64,000 nucleotides of DNA from AP-15 sp963732095 (GCA_963732095.1 CAVSZA010000025.1:1-64000); one strand, 5' to 3'. Positions 1 through 10,244 are shown, numbered from the stretch's first letter. Numbers and translations are program-made. Notes: a model not told the origin generated them from the sequence alone.

Positions 1-1648
1 CGGCCGGGGCAGTGCAGATCAATTACGTGGACACGCTGCCTCACGACCTCGCCGTGGTGACTGCCGGGACGCTCGGCGATTACCGCGGGCTCGGCGCGAT
101 GTCGCGTCCCGCAGGCGCCGGCAATCCTGGCCGCGGCAGAATATGTGCACGCCAATGGACCATGGAGATCCCGGACAATTACAACAAAGGCAACCTGGTG
201 CTCAACTACAGCCAGGGAAATGCGAATGACGGTTTCTCGTTCACCGGCATGCACATGAATGATGCCTTCCATGCGACCAATCAGATCCCGCAACGCGCGG
301 TGAGCGAGGGGCTGATCTGCCTCTATTGCCCGTTCGATCCGACCGACGGCGGCAGCTCGGAGCGCTACAGCTTCTCGACCAAATAAGCGGTGACGACCGA
401 TACCGGCAGGTCAACGCCAATGCTTATTTCATCGGTTATCAATTGCAGCTGTTCAATAATTTCGACGGCTTCGTGACATTTCCGCCGCCGATCGGCGACC
501 AGTTCGTACAGCAGCCGGCGCAAGATCTACGGCGGGAATGTCAGCTATATGATGCCCGGCAACATCTCGGCTACGACGCGAAAAACACGATCGGTTTCCA
601 GACCCGCATCGACGACATCATCGATCTCGCGGAAACCACTGGCCGGGTGGTGCGCTTCACGGTGCGCGACGACCATGTGATCGAACTCAGCGCCGGCGTC
701 TACATCGAGAATCAGATCCAGTGGGCGGACAAATTCCGCACGATGACGGGTCTGCGCGAGGATCTCTACCGCGGCTCGGACGAAAGCACCTTGCAGGCCA
801 ATTCCGGGAATATTTTCCAGGCCGTCACCAGCCCCAAGGGCAATTTGATCTTCGGCCCGTGGCAGGATACCGAATATTACCTCAGCGTCGGCCAGGGCTT
901 TCACAGCAACGATCTACGGGGCGCCTTGACGAATGTCGACGCGCTGGCGACCGAAATCAATTTCATGCAGGGCAACCCCACTGTCGTGTCCCAGGTCAAG
1001 ACGCCGCGATTGACCAAGGCGACCGGCTACGAAGTCGGCGTGCGTTCGAAGCCTTTGTCGGATTTCACAGTCGAGGGGGCACTCTTCGTGCTCAACCTCG
1101 CCAGCGAGGCGACGTTTGATGGGGACGAGGCTGTGACCACGCCCGGGCGGCCCAGCCAGCGCAAGGGTATCGAGCTGACCGCCTCCTACAAGCCGCTTCC
1201 CTGGTTGCGCCTCGACGGCGATTTCGCCGCCACTCACGCGCGCTACGCCAATGGCGACAACGGCGCCGCCGATACCGAGCCCGGCCATCCCGGCAGCTAC
1301 ATTCCCGGCGCGGCCAACATGATCGCCTCCGCGAGCGCGACCGTGGAGGATCTCGGTCCCTGGTTCGGAGCACTGCGTTTCCGCTATTTCGGCCGCCGGC
1401 CGCTGATCGAGGACGACAGCGTCACCTCGAGACCCACGACGCTCTTCGATCTGCGGGTCGGCTACAAACTCTCCGAGCAGGCGAGGCTTTGGCTCGACAT
1501 TCTCAACCTGTTCGACAACACCGGCGCCCACCAGATCGACTATTTCTACCCCTCGCAATTGGCGAACGAGACAGCGCCCGTCTACGACGTCCATTTCAAG
1601 CCGGTCGAGCCCCTCTCGGTGCGGCTCACTCTAAGTATGACGTTTTAG
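1..1648 (+). pseudogene. TonB-dependent outer-membrane receptor, 5' end outside window, several frameshifts
   Basis: The reading follows a TonB-dependent receptor beta-barrel (an energised importer of siderophores or other ligands). Recognisable stretches include INYVDTLPHDLAVV, EIPDNYNKGNLVL, NANAYFIGYQLQLFN and the end LSVRLTLSMTF, with the terminal Phe of barrel proteins. The frame changes repeatedly: frame 3 to about 125, frame 1 to about 164 (AAAEYVHANGPW), frame 3 to about 384, frame 2 to about 518, frame 3 (YGGNVSYMMPGN) to about 567, then frame 2 to the stop at 1648. The last 1.1 kb is clean. The plug and signal peptide lie beyond the left edge. Clustered indels suggest a decaying gene, but poor local sequence quality is not excluded. 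Ligand unknown. Confidence 0.8.
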
Positions 1649-1970
1649 TGGATGCCGAGCCCGCTTCCCCTTTCGCGCTGCCATTCTGACCGACGCCCAT
1701 CTAAACGCGCTGCATTGCGATAATCACGATCTTAAAATCGACTAAATCGTATTGCATACCTCATGCGGCTTCGGGCGAATGCCGCCAACCTCATGGACCT
1801 CTTCAACTCAAAGGAGAGTTTCGCTGTAGATTGGCTGCAGATACAGCGAAGGTCAATCGTCGATACAACTGTTTGTTGCAGTTGGCGGCAGCCCAGCGTG
1901 AAGCTAAACTTCGGCCGTCTGCCGGCGTCGTCGCTGGCACACCGGAACGACCCGTTGGGAGGAACCATCG
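1649..1970. other. Intergenic region holding a dispersed hairpin repeat and the RBS of the next gene
   Basis: No gene is supported here. The stretch holds one copy of a 29-base repeat (1821-1849) whose other copy sits after the DUF5681 gene near 56.7 kb. The bases just before it (CTTCAACT... then a GGAGAG-like run) also resemble the 3' end of that gene, so this may be the scar of a lost DUF5681 unit. A GGGAGGAA ribosome binding site lies just before the start at 1971. Confidence 0.5.
1821..1849. repeat. 29-base dispersed repeat, copy 1, with 8-base inverted ends
   Basis: The sequence begins TCGCTGTA and ends TACAGCGA, which are reverse complements, so it can fold into a stem-loop with a 13-base loop. 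The identical 29 bases occur at 56700-56728. Similarity extends upstream in both places (CTTCAACT followed by a purine-rich run). Confidence 0.75.
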
Positions 1971-3620
1971 ATGCTCGTCATGGACGTGATTGCCGAGATC
2001 CTGAAGCGTGAGGGCATCTCGACCCTATTCTGCTTCCCGACCACTCCGATCATCGAGGCCGCCGCGGCGGTCGGGATCAAGCCGGTCATCTGCCGCCAGG
2101 AGCGGGTCGGCGTCCATATGGCCGACGGTTTCGCCCGCGTCTCCAATGGACGGCCCCCCGGCGTGTTCGCGATGCAATACGGGCCGGGCGCGGAGAACGC
2201 CTTCGCTGGCGTCGCGACGGCCTTTTCGGATTCGAGCCCGGTCGTGTTTCTGCCGCTCGGCCACCCGCGCGAAACGGCGCAATTATTCCCGATGTTCAAA
2301 TCGAGCCGTTCCTACGCCGCTCTCACCAAATCGGTCGAAGAGGTGATCCTGCCCGAGCAGATCGCGAACGTCATGCGGCGCGCCTTTGCCCAAGTAAAGA
2401 ATGGCCGGCAGGGCCCGGTAATGGTGGAAGTGCCGGCCGATGTGCACAGCATCGACGTGAGCGTCGATCCCAGCGAGTACCGGCAGGTTCCGGTCACTCG
2501 ATCGGCCGGTGACGAGCACGACATTGAGGCGGCGGCGCGCATGCTGCTCGACGCCTCCTGCCCGATGATCCTTGCCGGGCAGGGCGTCTTCTATGCCGAG
2601 GCCACCGAGGAATTGCGGCGACTGGCCGAGCTGCTGCAGGCGCCGGTCATGACGACCTTCGACGGCAAGAGCGCCTTTCCGGAGGACCACGCCTTGGCGC
2701 TCGGGCCCGGCGGTGGCACCTTTACCGGGCACGGCCGTCATTTCCTCCACAAATCGGACCTAGTGCTCGGCGTCGGCTGCAGCTTCACCAAGCATGGGAT
2801 CGCCACCCCCGCATTGCCGCCTGGCAAAAAGATCATCCACGCGACCAACGACCCGCGCGATCTGCACAAGGCTTTCGCCGCCGATCTCGGCATCCTCGGC
2901 GACGCCAAGCTGGTGCTCGGCCAATTGATCGAGGCGGTCGGCGATCGGCTGAACGGCAAGGCGCGCCCGGACGCGGTCGCGCGGGAGGTCGCCGGCAAGC
3001 GCGAGGAGTGGCTGGCCCGCTGGCAAGGCAAGCTGCGTTCGGACGAGCGGCCGATCAACCCCTACCGCGTCATCTCGGAATTCATGCGGGTCGTCAACCC
3101 GGCCGAGGCGATCGTCACCCACGATTCCGGCAGCCCGCGCGAGCAGCTCAATCCGTTCTACCGGGCGACCCGGCCGCGCGGCTATATCGGCTGGGGCAAG
3201 TCGCACCAGCTCGGCACCGGGCTTGGCCTCGCGATCGGCGCCAAGGTCGCCGCACCCGACAAATTCTGCGTCAACTTCATGGGCGACGCGGCGTTCGGGA
3301 TGACCGGCCTCGATTTCGAGACGGCGGCGCGGTGCGGGATCCCGATCCTGACGATCGTCCTGAACAATTCGACGATGGCGATCGAAACCCATGCGATGGC
3401 GCTGTCTCACGAGCGCTACCGCGCCCGCGACCTCGGCGGCAATTATGCCAACATCGCCCGCGACCTCGGTGGCTGGAGCGAGCGGGTCGAAGATCCGGCG
3501 CAGATCGGCGACGCAATCCTGCGCGCCCGCCGCCAGACCGAAGACGGGCGCGCGGCGCTGCTCGAATTCATCACCAGCCAGGAGCAGGGCTTCTCGCACC
3601 GCCGCGGCGCCGCCGAGTGA
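1971..3620 (+). CDS. Thiamine pyrophosphate-dependent enzyme, acetolactate synthase/benzoylformate decarboxylase superfamily
   Basis: A complete 549-residue TPP enzyme. The N-terminal PYR domain carries the expected activating glutamate (CRQERVGVHMADGFAR, Glu44). A central domain spans about 190-310. The C-terminal PP domain has a GDG-type metal/TPP motif in the variant form GDA (438) ending with NN at 465-466. It probably decarboxylates or condenses a 2-oxo acid in the cytoplasm, but the substrate cannot be read from sequence. No regulatory subunit gene follows, which argues against a biosynthetic IlvB. The start at 1971 has a GGGAGGAA site at ideal spacing; an in-frame ATG at 1980 is possible. 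A haem A synthase gene follows closely but is unlikely to be functionally related. Confidence 0.85.
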   Translation: MLVMDVIAEILKREGISTLFCFPTTPIIEAAAAVGIKPVICRQERVGVHMADGFARVSNGRPPGVFAMQYGPGAENAFAGVATAFSDSSPVVFLPLGHPRETAQLFPMFKSSRSYAALTKSVEEVILPEQIANVMRRAFAQVKNGRQGPVMVEVPADVHSIDVSVDPSEYRQVPVTRSAGDEHDIEAAARMLLDASCPMILAGQGVFYAEATEELRRLAELLQAPVMTTFDGKSAFPEDHALALGPGGGTFTGHGRHFLHKSDLVLGVGCSFTKHGIATPALPPGKKIIHATNDPRDLHKAFAADLGILGDAKLVLGQLIEAVGDRLNGKARPDAVAREVAGKREEWLARWQGKLRSDERPINPYRVISEFMRVVNPAEAIVTHDSGSPREQLNPFYRATRPRGYIGWGKSHQLGTGLGLAIGAKVAAPDKFCVNFMGDAAFGMTGLDFETAARCGIPILTIVLNNSTMAIETHAMALSHERYRARDLGGNYANIARDLGGWSERVEDPAQIGDAILRARRQTEDGRAALLEFITSQEQGFSHRRGAAE

Positions 3621-3636
3621 CTATCAGAGTTGGATC

Positions 3637-4740
3637 TTGGCGTTCTCGGGACTCAGCACTGCGAAATCTGGAGTAGCGCCCAGGGCCGCAGCAGAGGCGG
3701 GCCTGCGCCCGGTGGCGGCGTGGCTGTTCTTCTGCTGCGGCTTGATTTTCCTGATGGTCGTGGTCGGCGGCATCACGCGGCTCACTCTGTCGGGCCTGTC
3801 GATCACCGAATGGAAGCCGGTCATCGGCATCGTGCCGCCGTTGTCGGCTAGCGACTGGGCCGCGGAGTTCGCAAAGTACCAGCAGATCCCCGAATACCGG
3901 ACAATTCATTTCGCAATGAGCTTGGACGAGTTCAAAAGCATCTATTACTGGGAATACTTGCACCGGCTATTGGGCCGGCTCATCGGCGTCGTGTTTGCCG
4001 TGCCCTTCATCTGGTTTCTGGCGCGGCGGCAGCTGCCGAGGCGGCTCGCACCGCCGCTCGCTGGCATCCTGCTCCTCGGGTTTCTGCAGGGTCTGCTCGG
4101 CTGGTACATGGTCGAGAGCGGCCTTGCCGACCGCGTCGAGGTCAGCCAATACCGCCTCGTCGCCCACCTCACTCTCGCTCTGGCGATCTATGCCGCGATC
4201 CTCTGGACGGCGCTCGGCATCGTCCGCGGTTTTCCGTTTCCGGATGCGGGTCCCGGCTGGAGGCGGGCTACCGAAGCCGTGCTCGCGCTGGTCGCGCTGA
4301 CGATCCTGGCTGGCGGCTTTGTCGCCGGGACGCGCGCCGGGCTGACCTACAACACCTTTCCGCTGATGGACGAGAGGCTCGTGCCGGCCGGCTATGCCCG
4401 GCTCCAGCCGTTGTGGCTGAACTGGTTCGAGAACGTGGCCGCCGTGCAATTCGACCACCGGGTGCTTGCCGTCGCGACCATCACCGCCATTTTCCTGCTT
4501 TGGGCGGTGGGGCTGCGGGCTAACCTGCCGAAACCGGCTCGCAAAGCACTGCATGCGCTGCTGGCAACCGGGTTGTTGCAGGTGGCGCTCGGTATCTCGA
4601 CCTTGCTGCTGGTCGTGCCGATCCCGCTCGCGGCGGCGCATCAGGCCGGAGCCGTTCTGCTGCTGACTGCCGCGGTCGTTCTCCGGCACACCTTGCACGG
4701 CGCCGCTGTCATGGACCTCCGAGCGCCGGCGACCATATAG
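3637..4740 (+). CDS. ctaA: Haem A synthase, CtaA/COX15 family
   Basis: An integral membrane enzyme that oxidises the C8 methyl of haem O to give haem A for aa3-type cytochrome oxidases. The protein has about eight membrane segments and the family haem-ligand histidines in EYLHRLLGR, QYRLVAHLT, VQFDHRVLA and AAHQAGAVL. The N-terminal VVVGGITRLTLSGLSITEW segment is typical of alphaproteobacterial CtaA. No ATG lies before the first membrane helix, so the start is uncertain: TTG at 3637 gives the usual N-terminal length (367 residues), and GTG near 3711 is the alternative. It begins about 16 bases after the TPP enzyme. Haem O synthase and oxidase genes are not in the window. Confidence 0.88.
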   Translation: MAFSGLSTAKSGVAPRAAAEAGLRPVAAWLFFCCGLIFLMVVVGGITRLTLSGLSITEWKPVIGIVPPLSASDWAAEFAKYQQIPEYRTIHFAMSLDEFKSIYYWEYLHRLLGRLIGVVFAVPFIWFLARRQLPRRLAPPLAGILLLGFLQGLLGWYMVESGLADRVEVSQYRLVAHLTLALAIYAAILWTALGIVRGFPFPDAGPGWRRATEAVLALVALTILAGGFVAGTRAGLTYNTFPLMDERLVPAGYARLQPLWLNWFENVAAVQFDHRVLAVATITAIFLLWAVGLRANLPKPARKALHALLATGLLQVALGISTLLLVVPIPLAAAHQAGAVLLLTAAVVLRHTLHGAAVMDLRAPATI

Positions 4741-4765
4741 TCTTCATCCGCTGCGGGAGAAGACA

Positions 4766-6941
4766 ATGGCAGAGGACGGCCCGTTGCCGGCAAAGACCCT
4801 CGACGAATGGGCGCAGCTGGCGCGCACCGAACTGCGAGGTAAAGCCGTCGACAGCCTCCATTGGGCAACACCGGAGGGCATCCCGGTCAAGCCGCTCTAT
4901 ACGGCCGCGGACCTGGAGGGGATCGAGCACGCCAGGGCGCCGCTGCGCGACATGATGCCGGGGTTCCCGCCTTATCTGCGCGGGCCGCGGGCGACGATGT
5001 ACGCCAACCGGCCGTGGACGATCCGGCAATATTCCGGGTTTTCGACCGCCGAGGAGTTCGAACCGGTTCTATCGCGACAATCTCGCGGCCGGGCAGATGG
5101 GGCTGTCGATCGCGTTCGATCTCGCCACCCACCGCGGCTACGACAGCGACCATCCGCGCGTCGTCGGCGACGTCGGGAAGGCCGGCGTCGCAATCAACTC
5201 GGTCGAGGACATGAAAATCCTGTTCGACGGCATTCCACTCGACCGGATGAGCGTGTCGATGACGATGAACGGCGCCGTCTTGCCGGTGCTGGCCGGCTAC
5301 ATCGTCGCCGCCGAGGAGCAGGGCGTGGCGCAGGAGAAGCTCTCGGGCACGATCCAGAACGACATCCTCAAGGAGTTCATGGTCCGCAATACTTATATCT
5401 ACCCGCCCGGACCATCGATGCGGATCGTCGCCGACATCATCGAATACACCGCCCGGCACATGCCAAAATTCAATTCGATCTCGATTTCCGGCTATCACAT
5501 GGAGGAAGCGGGCGCGACCTCGGTTCAGGAACTCGCCTTCACCCTCGCCGACGGCCTGGAATATGTCCGGGCGGCCTTGTCGCGCGGGCTCGCGGTCGAC
5601 GAGTTCGCGCCGCGGCTGTCGTTCTTCTTCGGGATCGGCATGAATTTCTTCATGGAGATCGCGAAGTTGCGCGCCGCGCGGGTGCTGTGGGCGCAGCTGA
5701 TGCGGCAGTTCGCGCCCGGAAACCCGGCGAGCCTCGCTTTGCGCACGCATTGTCAGACTTCGGGGGTGAGTCTCACCGAGCAGGACCCGCACAACAACAT
5801 CATCCGCACGACTTTGGAGGCATTGGCTGCAGTGCTCGGCGGGACGCAGTCGTTGCACACCAACTCGTTCGACGAGGCATTGGCGTTGCCGACCCCAGCC
5901 TCGGCGCGAGTCGCCCGCAACACCCAGCTGATCCTCGCCGAGGAGACCGGCATTCCGCATGTCGTCGATCCTCTCGGGGGCAGCTATTACGTCGAAAGCC
6001 TGACGCATTCGATCGCCGCTGCGGCGATCGCGCTGATCGACGAGGTCGAGGCGATGGGCGGAATGACCAGGGCGGTCGAGGCCGGCATGCCCAAACTGCG
6101 CATCGAGGAATCCGCGGCACGGCGCCAAGCGCGGATCGACCGTGGCGAGGAGACGATCGTCGGCGTCAACAAATACCGCTCGGCCGAGGCGGCCTCGGTC
6201 GAGCTGCTCGATGTCGATAACACCGCAGTGCGGGATCGGCAGGTCGAGCGGCTCGAGCAAATCCGCCGCCTTCGCGACAAAGATCGGGTCGATGCCGCGC
6301 TTGCTGAACTGACCGAGGCGGCACAGAGCGGTCACGGGAACCTGCTGGCGTTGGCGATCGAGGCAACCCGCGCGCGGGCGACAGTCGGCGAGATCTCCGA
6401 CGCGCTCGAAAAAGTGTTTACCCGTCACCGCGCGCAGATCCGTGCGGTGAGCGGGGTTTATGGCGGGCAATACCAGGACGACGAAGGCTTCCGCCGCGTC
6501 CAGCGCGAGATCGAGGGTTTTGCCCGCGAGGAGGGGCGGCGGCCGCGCATGCTGGTCGCCAAATTGGGCCAGGACGGTCACGACCGCGGCGCCAAGATCA
6601 TCGCCACCGCCTTCGCCGATATCGGCTTCGACGTCGATATCGGGCCGTTGTTCCAGACCCCCGAGGAGGCCGCCCGCCAAGCGGTCGAGAACGACGTCCA
6701 CATCGTCGGCGTCTCGACCCATGCCGCCGGCCACAAGACCCTCGTCCCGGCCCTGATCCAAGCGTTGAACCGCGAAGGCGCCGGCGACATCCTCATCGTC
6801 TGCGGCGGCGTCATCCCGCCCAAGGACTACGCTTTCCTGAAAAAGGCCGGGGTCAGCGCGATCTACGGCCCGGGCACCAACATCCCCGCAGCCGCAGCCG
6901 AAATCCTCTCCCTGATCCGAAAGCACCGCCTCGCGGCATGA
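4766..6941 (+). pseudogene. scpA: Methylmalonyl-CoA mutase (large, B12-binding chain) interrupted by a single frameshift
   Basis: The chain converts (R)-methylmalonyl-CoA to succinyl-CoA with adenosylcobalamin in propionate and branched-chain catabolism. The barrel domain is clear (RPWTIRQYSGFSTAEE, then NRFYRDNLAAGQMGLSIAFD), and the C-terminal cobalamin domain has DGHDRG, the DxHxxG motif. The frame breaks at 5057-5058: one extra T in GAGTTCGAAC; removing it restores EESNRFYRDNLAAGQ and a continuous protein of about 724 residues, the normal length. Everything else looks intact, so this is either a very recent mutation or a one-base sequencing error. If real, only a 484-residue fusion to out-of-frame sequence would be made. 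The usual partner (mmdA/epimerase) is not adjacent. Confidence 0.9.
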
Positions 6942-6959
6942 GTGTTTGAGCCGGCCATC

Positions 6960-7060
6960 CGTGCCTTGGAGATCGCGTTGAGCCGCACCGGATTGTTAAG
7001 GACGATGTGGGCAACCGCTCCCGTCTTGCGCAATATCAGCTTGTTGGTATCCATATCCAT
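6960..7060 (-). pseudogene. 5' remnant of an enoyl-CoA hydratase/isomerase gene
   Basis: On the minus strand an AGGAG site precedes ATG at 7060 and a recognisable crotonase N-terminus (NKLILRKTGAVAHIVLNNP, then VRLNAISKA). After about 33 codons similarity stops, and the reading runs antisense into the 3' end of the mutase gene. The rest of the gene is absent, so this is a truncated start left by a deletion or rearrangement. It cannot encode an active enzyme. Confidence 0.65.
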
Positions 7061-7144
7061 GTCAGCGGTTCTCCTGCGGCTCGACTGATTTGGTTTGCAT
7101 ATTGCCTTCTGTCTGTCGATCCCGTGATTGATTTGAGGCCCGAC

Positions 7145-8320
7145 ATGCCCGATGACGACATCAATGCCTTTGTGCCCGGTCCGCGCGTCCACATCGAGGG
7201 GCGGTCGGGTGGACCGCTGTCCGGTCTGACCTTTGCGGCCAAGGATCTGTTCGATGTCGCCGGGCATCCGACCGGCGGCGGCAACCCCGACTGGGCGCGC
7301 TCGAACCCGGTGCCGACGCGGCATGCCTGGGCCGTGCAGCGGCTGCTCGATGCCGGCGCGACGTTGATCGGCAAGACGATCACCGACGAGGTCTCTCTCG
7401 GCATCGTCGGCGAGAACGCGTTCTACGGCACGCCGGTCAACCCGCGGGCGCCCGGCCGGGTGCCCGGCGGCTCTTCATCGGGCTCGGCCGCTGCAGTCGC
7501 CGCCGGCCTTTGCGACACCGCCCTCGGCACCGATACCGGCGGCTCGGTGCGCGTACCGGCGAGTTTCTGTGGCCTCTACGGCATCCGGCCGACGCATGGC
7601 CGGCTTCCTGTCGCGGGCATGATGCCCCAGGCGCCGAGCTCAGACACGACCGGCTGGTTCGCGCGCGACGCCACCACCTTCGCCAAAGTGGCGAGCGTCA
7701 TGCTCGACGAGCCAATCCCATCGGCATTGCCCGACAAGCTGATCGTCGCGGTCGACGCTTTCGCCTTTGCCGATCCGGAAGTCGGCGCCGCCCTGCAGCC
7801 GATGGTCCAGCGGCTGCAGGCGATGGTCGGCGAGTCGCGCGAGGAGGTCATGGCGCCGGCGGGCATCGTCCAATGGGCGCGGGCGCAGCGCATTCTGCAG
7901 CCCTCCGAGGCCTGGCTGACCTTTAAGGATTGGATCGAACGGGACAACCCGCGCTTCGCATACAGCGTCGCGCGCAACATTTTTACGGGATCGCAAATCC
8001 CCGAAACCGAGCGCCAATGGGCCCAACTGGTACGGCACGAGGCGCGCGGCCGGATGCGTCATCTGCTGGCGCCAGGCACGATCCTCTGCCTTCCGACAAC
8101 GCCATTCCCGGCGCCCAAGCGCGGCGAGCCGCTGTTGGCGGCAAGCGCCCAGCGCGACCGGATTCTCTGCTTGTGCGCCCATGGCGGGCTGACCGGCGTG
8201 CCGCAAGTCAGCATCCCGGGCGCTGCGGTTGATGGTTTGCCGGTCGGCCTGTCGATCCTCGGCGCTCCGGGCACCGATGGGACGCTCGTTGCGGTCGCCG
8301 ACATGTTCACGAGAAAGTGA
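7145..8320 (+). CDS. Amidase signature family protein
   Basis: A cytoplasmic hydrolase of about 391 residues in the amidase signature family, which cleave C-N amide bonds through a Ser-cisSer-Lys triad. All three residues can be placed: Lys33 (AAKDLFD), Ser110 in the PGGSSSGSAAA glycine/serine segment, and Ser134 in GTDTGGSVRVPAS; the 24-residue spacing of the two serines matches the family. The protein is shorter than GatA and lacks its context, so a role in tRNA-dependent amidation is unlikely. The ATG at 7145 gives the normal N-terminus directly before the Lys motif. Substrate unknown. It reads away from the broken enoyl-CoA hydratase remnant upstream. Confidence 0.85.
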   Translation: MPDDDINAFVPGPRVHIEGRSGGPLSGLTFAAKDLFDVAGHPTGGGNPDWARSNPVPTRHAWAVQRLLDAGATLIGKTITDEVSLGIVGENAFYGTPVNPRAPGRVPGGSSSGSAAAVAAGLCDTALGTDTGGSVRVPASFCGLYGIRPTHGRLPVAGMMPQAPSSDTTGWFARDATTFAKVASVMLDEPIPSALPDKLIVAVDAFAFADPEVGAALQPMVQRLQAMVGESREEVMAPAGIVQWARAQRILQPSEAWLTFKDWIERDNPRFAYSVARNIFTGSQIPETERQWAQLVRHEARGRMRHLLAPGTILCLPTTPFPAPKRGEPLLAASAQRDRILCLCAHGGLTGVPQVSIPGAAVDGLPVGLSILGAPGTDGTLVAVADMFTRK

Positions 8321-8419
8321 TCCGTCGCCTCAGCATAGCCGGAACCAAGCCTTGCCGTTGGTGTTGACACCCGTTCTATTTGTGACTGCGACTTAATATT
8401 CGTTGGGGGAGGTACGACA

Positions 8420-9631
8420 ATGAGGCGCTTACAAAGTGTTCTGTTCGGGGCTTTTGTGGGGCTCGGCCTAACGGCATCGATAGCCAACGCGACTGTGCTC
8501 CCGCCCTATTCTCAGACCAACCTCGTTTCGAACCTCGCCTTGCCGGGCGTCGTTCAGGACCCTAATCTGCAGAACCCCTGGGGTGTTTCGGAGAGCGCGA
8601 CGAGCCCGCTGTGGATCTCTGATCAAGCGGCGGGTGTCGCCACACTTTACACGGTGCACGGGACGACCGCGACCCCTGCGGGCGGCCCGCCCCCCCTCGT
8701 GGTCTCCATCCCGGCATTGCCCGCACCACCCAACGGACCCACCGGGCAAGTCAACAATTCGATCGGCGGCGTTGCCACCAATTCCTTCATGATAACTCAA
8801 AGTGGTGCCCTCGCTGCCGCTCACTTCATCTTTGCCAATCTGAACGGCACGATCTCCGCCTGGACCGCGGCGCCGAACCCGGCGCAGATCCAAGTGACAA
8901 CCCCGGGGGCGACCTACACCGGCTTGGCCATTGGGGGTACCATCGCGGCACCCTTTCTGTACACCGCCAACGGCGCGCAGAATCGCATCGACGTCTTCGA
9001 CGGCACCTTCACGAATGTCACCGGCACCCCCCAGTTCGCGGGTAAGTTCGCCAACCCGTTCACTGGCGATGGCCTCGTCCCGTTCAATGTGCAGAACATC
9101 GGCGGCGACATCTACGTGACCTATGCGCCCGCCACTATCGGCGCGAACCGTACGCCGCAAACCATGGCCACCGCCGGCCAAGGGGCCGTCGCCAAGTTCG
9201 ACACGAGCGGGAACTTGCTCGATACGGTGATCAACTTCGACCAGATCGGCAGCCACCTCGCCTCGCCGTGGGGCATTGCCCTCGCCCCGGCCGGTTTCGG
9301 CCCGTTCGGCGGCGACCTGCTGGTCGGCAATTTCAGTTATAGCTTGGGCGAGATCGACGCCTACAACCCGGTAACCGGCGCGTTCCTCGGCACGCTCGAC
9401 AGCAACGCGGCTTGGCAGGGGCTTTGGGCGCTGACCTTCGGTAACGGCGGCAATGGCGGCGATACCAACATCCTGTATTTCACGACGGGGCTCAACGCCG
9501 AGACCAACGGGCTCTTTGCCGCCCTCTCGGTCGTTCCGGAGCCGAGCACATTGGCCCTTTTAGGTGCTGGGGTATTGAGCCTTTATGCGTGGCGGCGGCG
9601 CTCCTCCCGTCGTCGCGCCGAGGCTGCCTGA
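8420..9631 (+). CDS. TIGR03118 family secreted protein with PEP-CTERM anchor
   Basis: A 403-residue exported protein. Residues 1-24 form a signal peptide ending near IANA. The body has the TIGR03118 layout: repeated blade-like segments such as NPWGVS...LWISDQ, LYTANG...IDVFD and SPWGIALAPAGFGPFGGDLLVGNFS. The end is a PEP-CTERM sorting signal: VPEPSTLALLGAG, then a membrane stretch and an Arg-rich tail (WRRRSSRRR). PEP-CTERM proteins are processed by an exosortase; none is present here, so it must be encoded elsewhere. A GGGGGAGG site precedes the ATG. Function unknown, probably an extracellular or surface propeller. Confidence 0.85.
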   Translation: MRRLQSVLFGAFVGLGLTASIANATVLPPYSQTNLVSNLALPGVVQDPNLQNPWGVSESATSPLWISDQAAGVATLYTVHGTTATPAGGPPPLVVSIPALPAPPNGPTGQVNNSIGGVATNSFMITQSGALAAAHFIFANLNGTISAWTAAPNPAQIQVTTPGATYTGLAIGGTIAAPFLYTANGAQNRIDVFDGTFTNVTGTPQFAGKFANPFTGDGLVPFNVQNIGGDIYVTYAPATIGANRTPQTMATAGQGAVAKFDTSGNLLDTVINFDQIGSHLASPWGIALAPAGFGPFGGDLLVGNFSYSLGEIDAYNPVTGAFLGTLDSNAAWQGLWALTFGNGGNGGDTNILYFTTGLNAETNGLFAALSVVPEPSTLALLGAGVLSLYAWRRRSSRRRAEAA

Positions 9632-9848
9632 CAATTCAGGATACTCGCTCGCCAGCGTGGGAGGGCAAGCCGGGGGTTAGGGATGGCCTAATCGCCGGCG
9701 ACCAGGATACCTACTCGACGCTGGTAATGACGACGGCGGCCTGCCAGCCCGGTGGCTGGGGACCCCCAAATGCGTCCGCGGATCGGATCCGATCTGCGAT
9801 ATGCCATCTCGACAGCGCTGCCGCGGTCCTGTACTGTTCGAACATAAC

Positions 9849-10208
9849 ATGAACTCAGAGCCCGGTATGACACGAGCATCGATCCAGGCGCGGCAGCAGA
9901 CAGAACGGCGGTTTCCGGTGCGAGTGCGGATCGCTGTGCCATCCGAGGGGCTGGGTTGTCAGATCGAGATCATGCATGCCTGGCTCGACGAGACCTGCGG
10001 TGCCGAGGGCTGGGGGATGGCGCCCGCCGGGCTGGTCGGCGTCCTCAACGACGCGATCGCGTTCTATTTCGACGACGCCGCGTTTGCGCATGCGTTTGTC
10101 GCCCGCTTTTGTTGCGGCTATCGGGTCGAAGCGGTCGAGGGTGCCTTTGCCCTTCGCAACGACACACCACCGCTGCGGCGAGGCGCCTTGGTGCATAAGA
10201 CGCCGTAA
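9849..10208 (+). CDS. Conserved hypothetical protein, 119 residues
   Basis: A small, probably cytoplasmic protein with a mixed alpha/beta look and a conserved-looking core (GWGMAPAGLVGVLNDAIAF, then FVARFCCGYRVEAVEGAF). I recognise no domain with a known job. The ATG at 9849 is preferred over an in-frame ATG at 9801 because the upstream residues look non-coding, although no strong ribosome site is visible. It lies 36 bases before the TauE-like transporter gene on the same strand, so co-transcription is plausible. Confidence 0.6.
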   Translation: MNSEPGMTRASIQARQQTERRFPVRVRIAVPSEGLGCQIEIMHAWLDETCGAEGWGMAPAGLVGVLNDAIAFYFDDAAFAHAFVARFCCGYRVEAVEGAFALRNDTPPLRRGALVHKTP

Positions 10209-10244
10209 GGGATCCACACTGGCCACACCGGCCAGGCCCGGATC

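Noticed and set aside
4887..6926. 679-codon minus-strand open frame
   Set aside because: Antisense shadow of methylmalonyl-CoA mutase, with an Asp/Arg-rich unnatural composition and no ribosome site.
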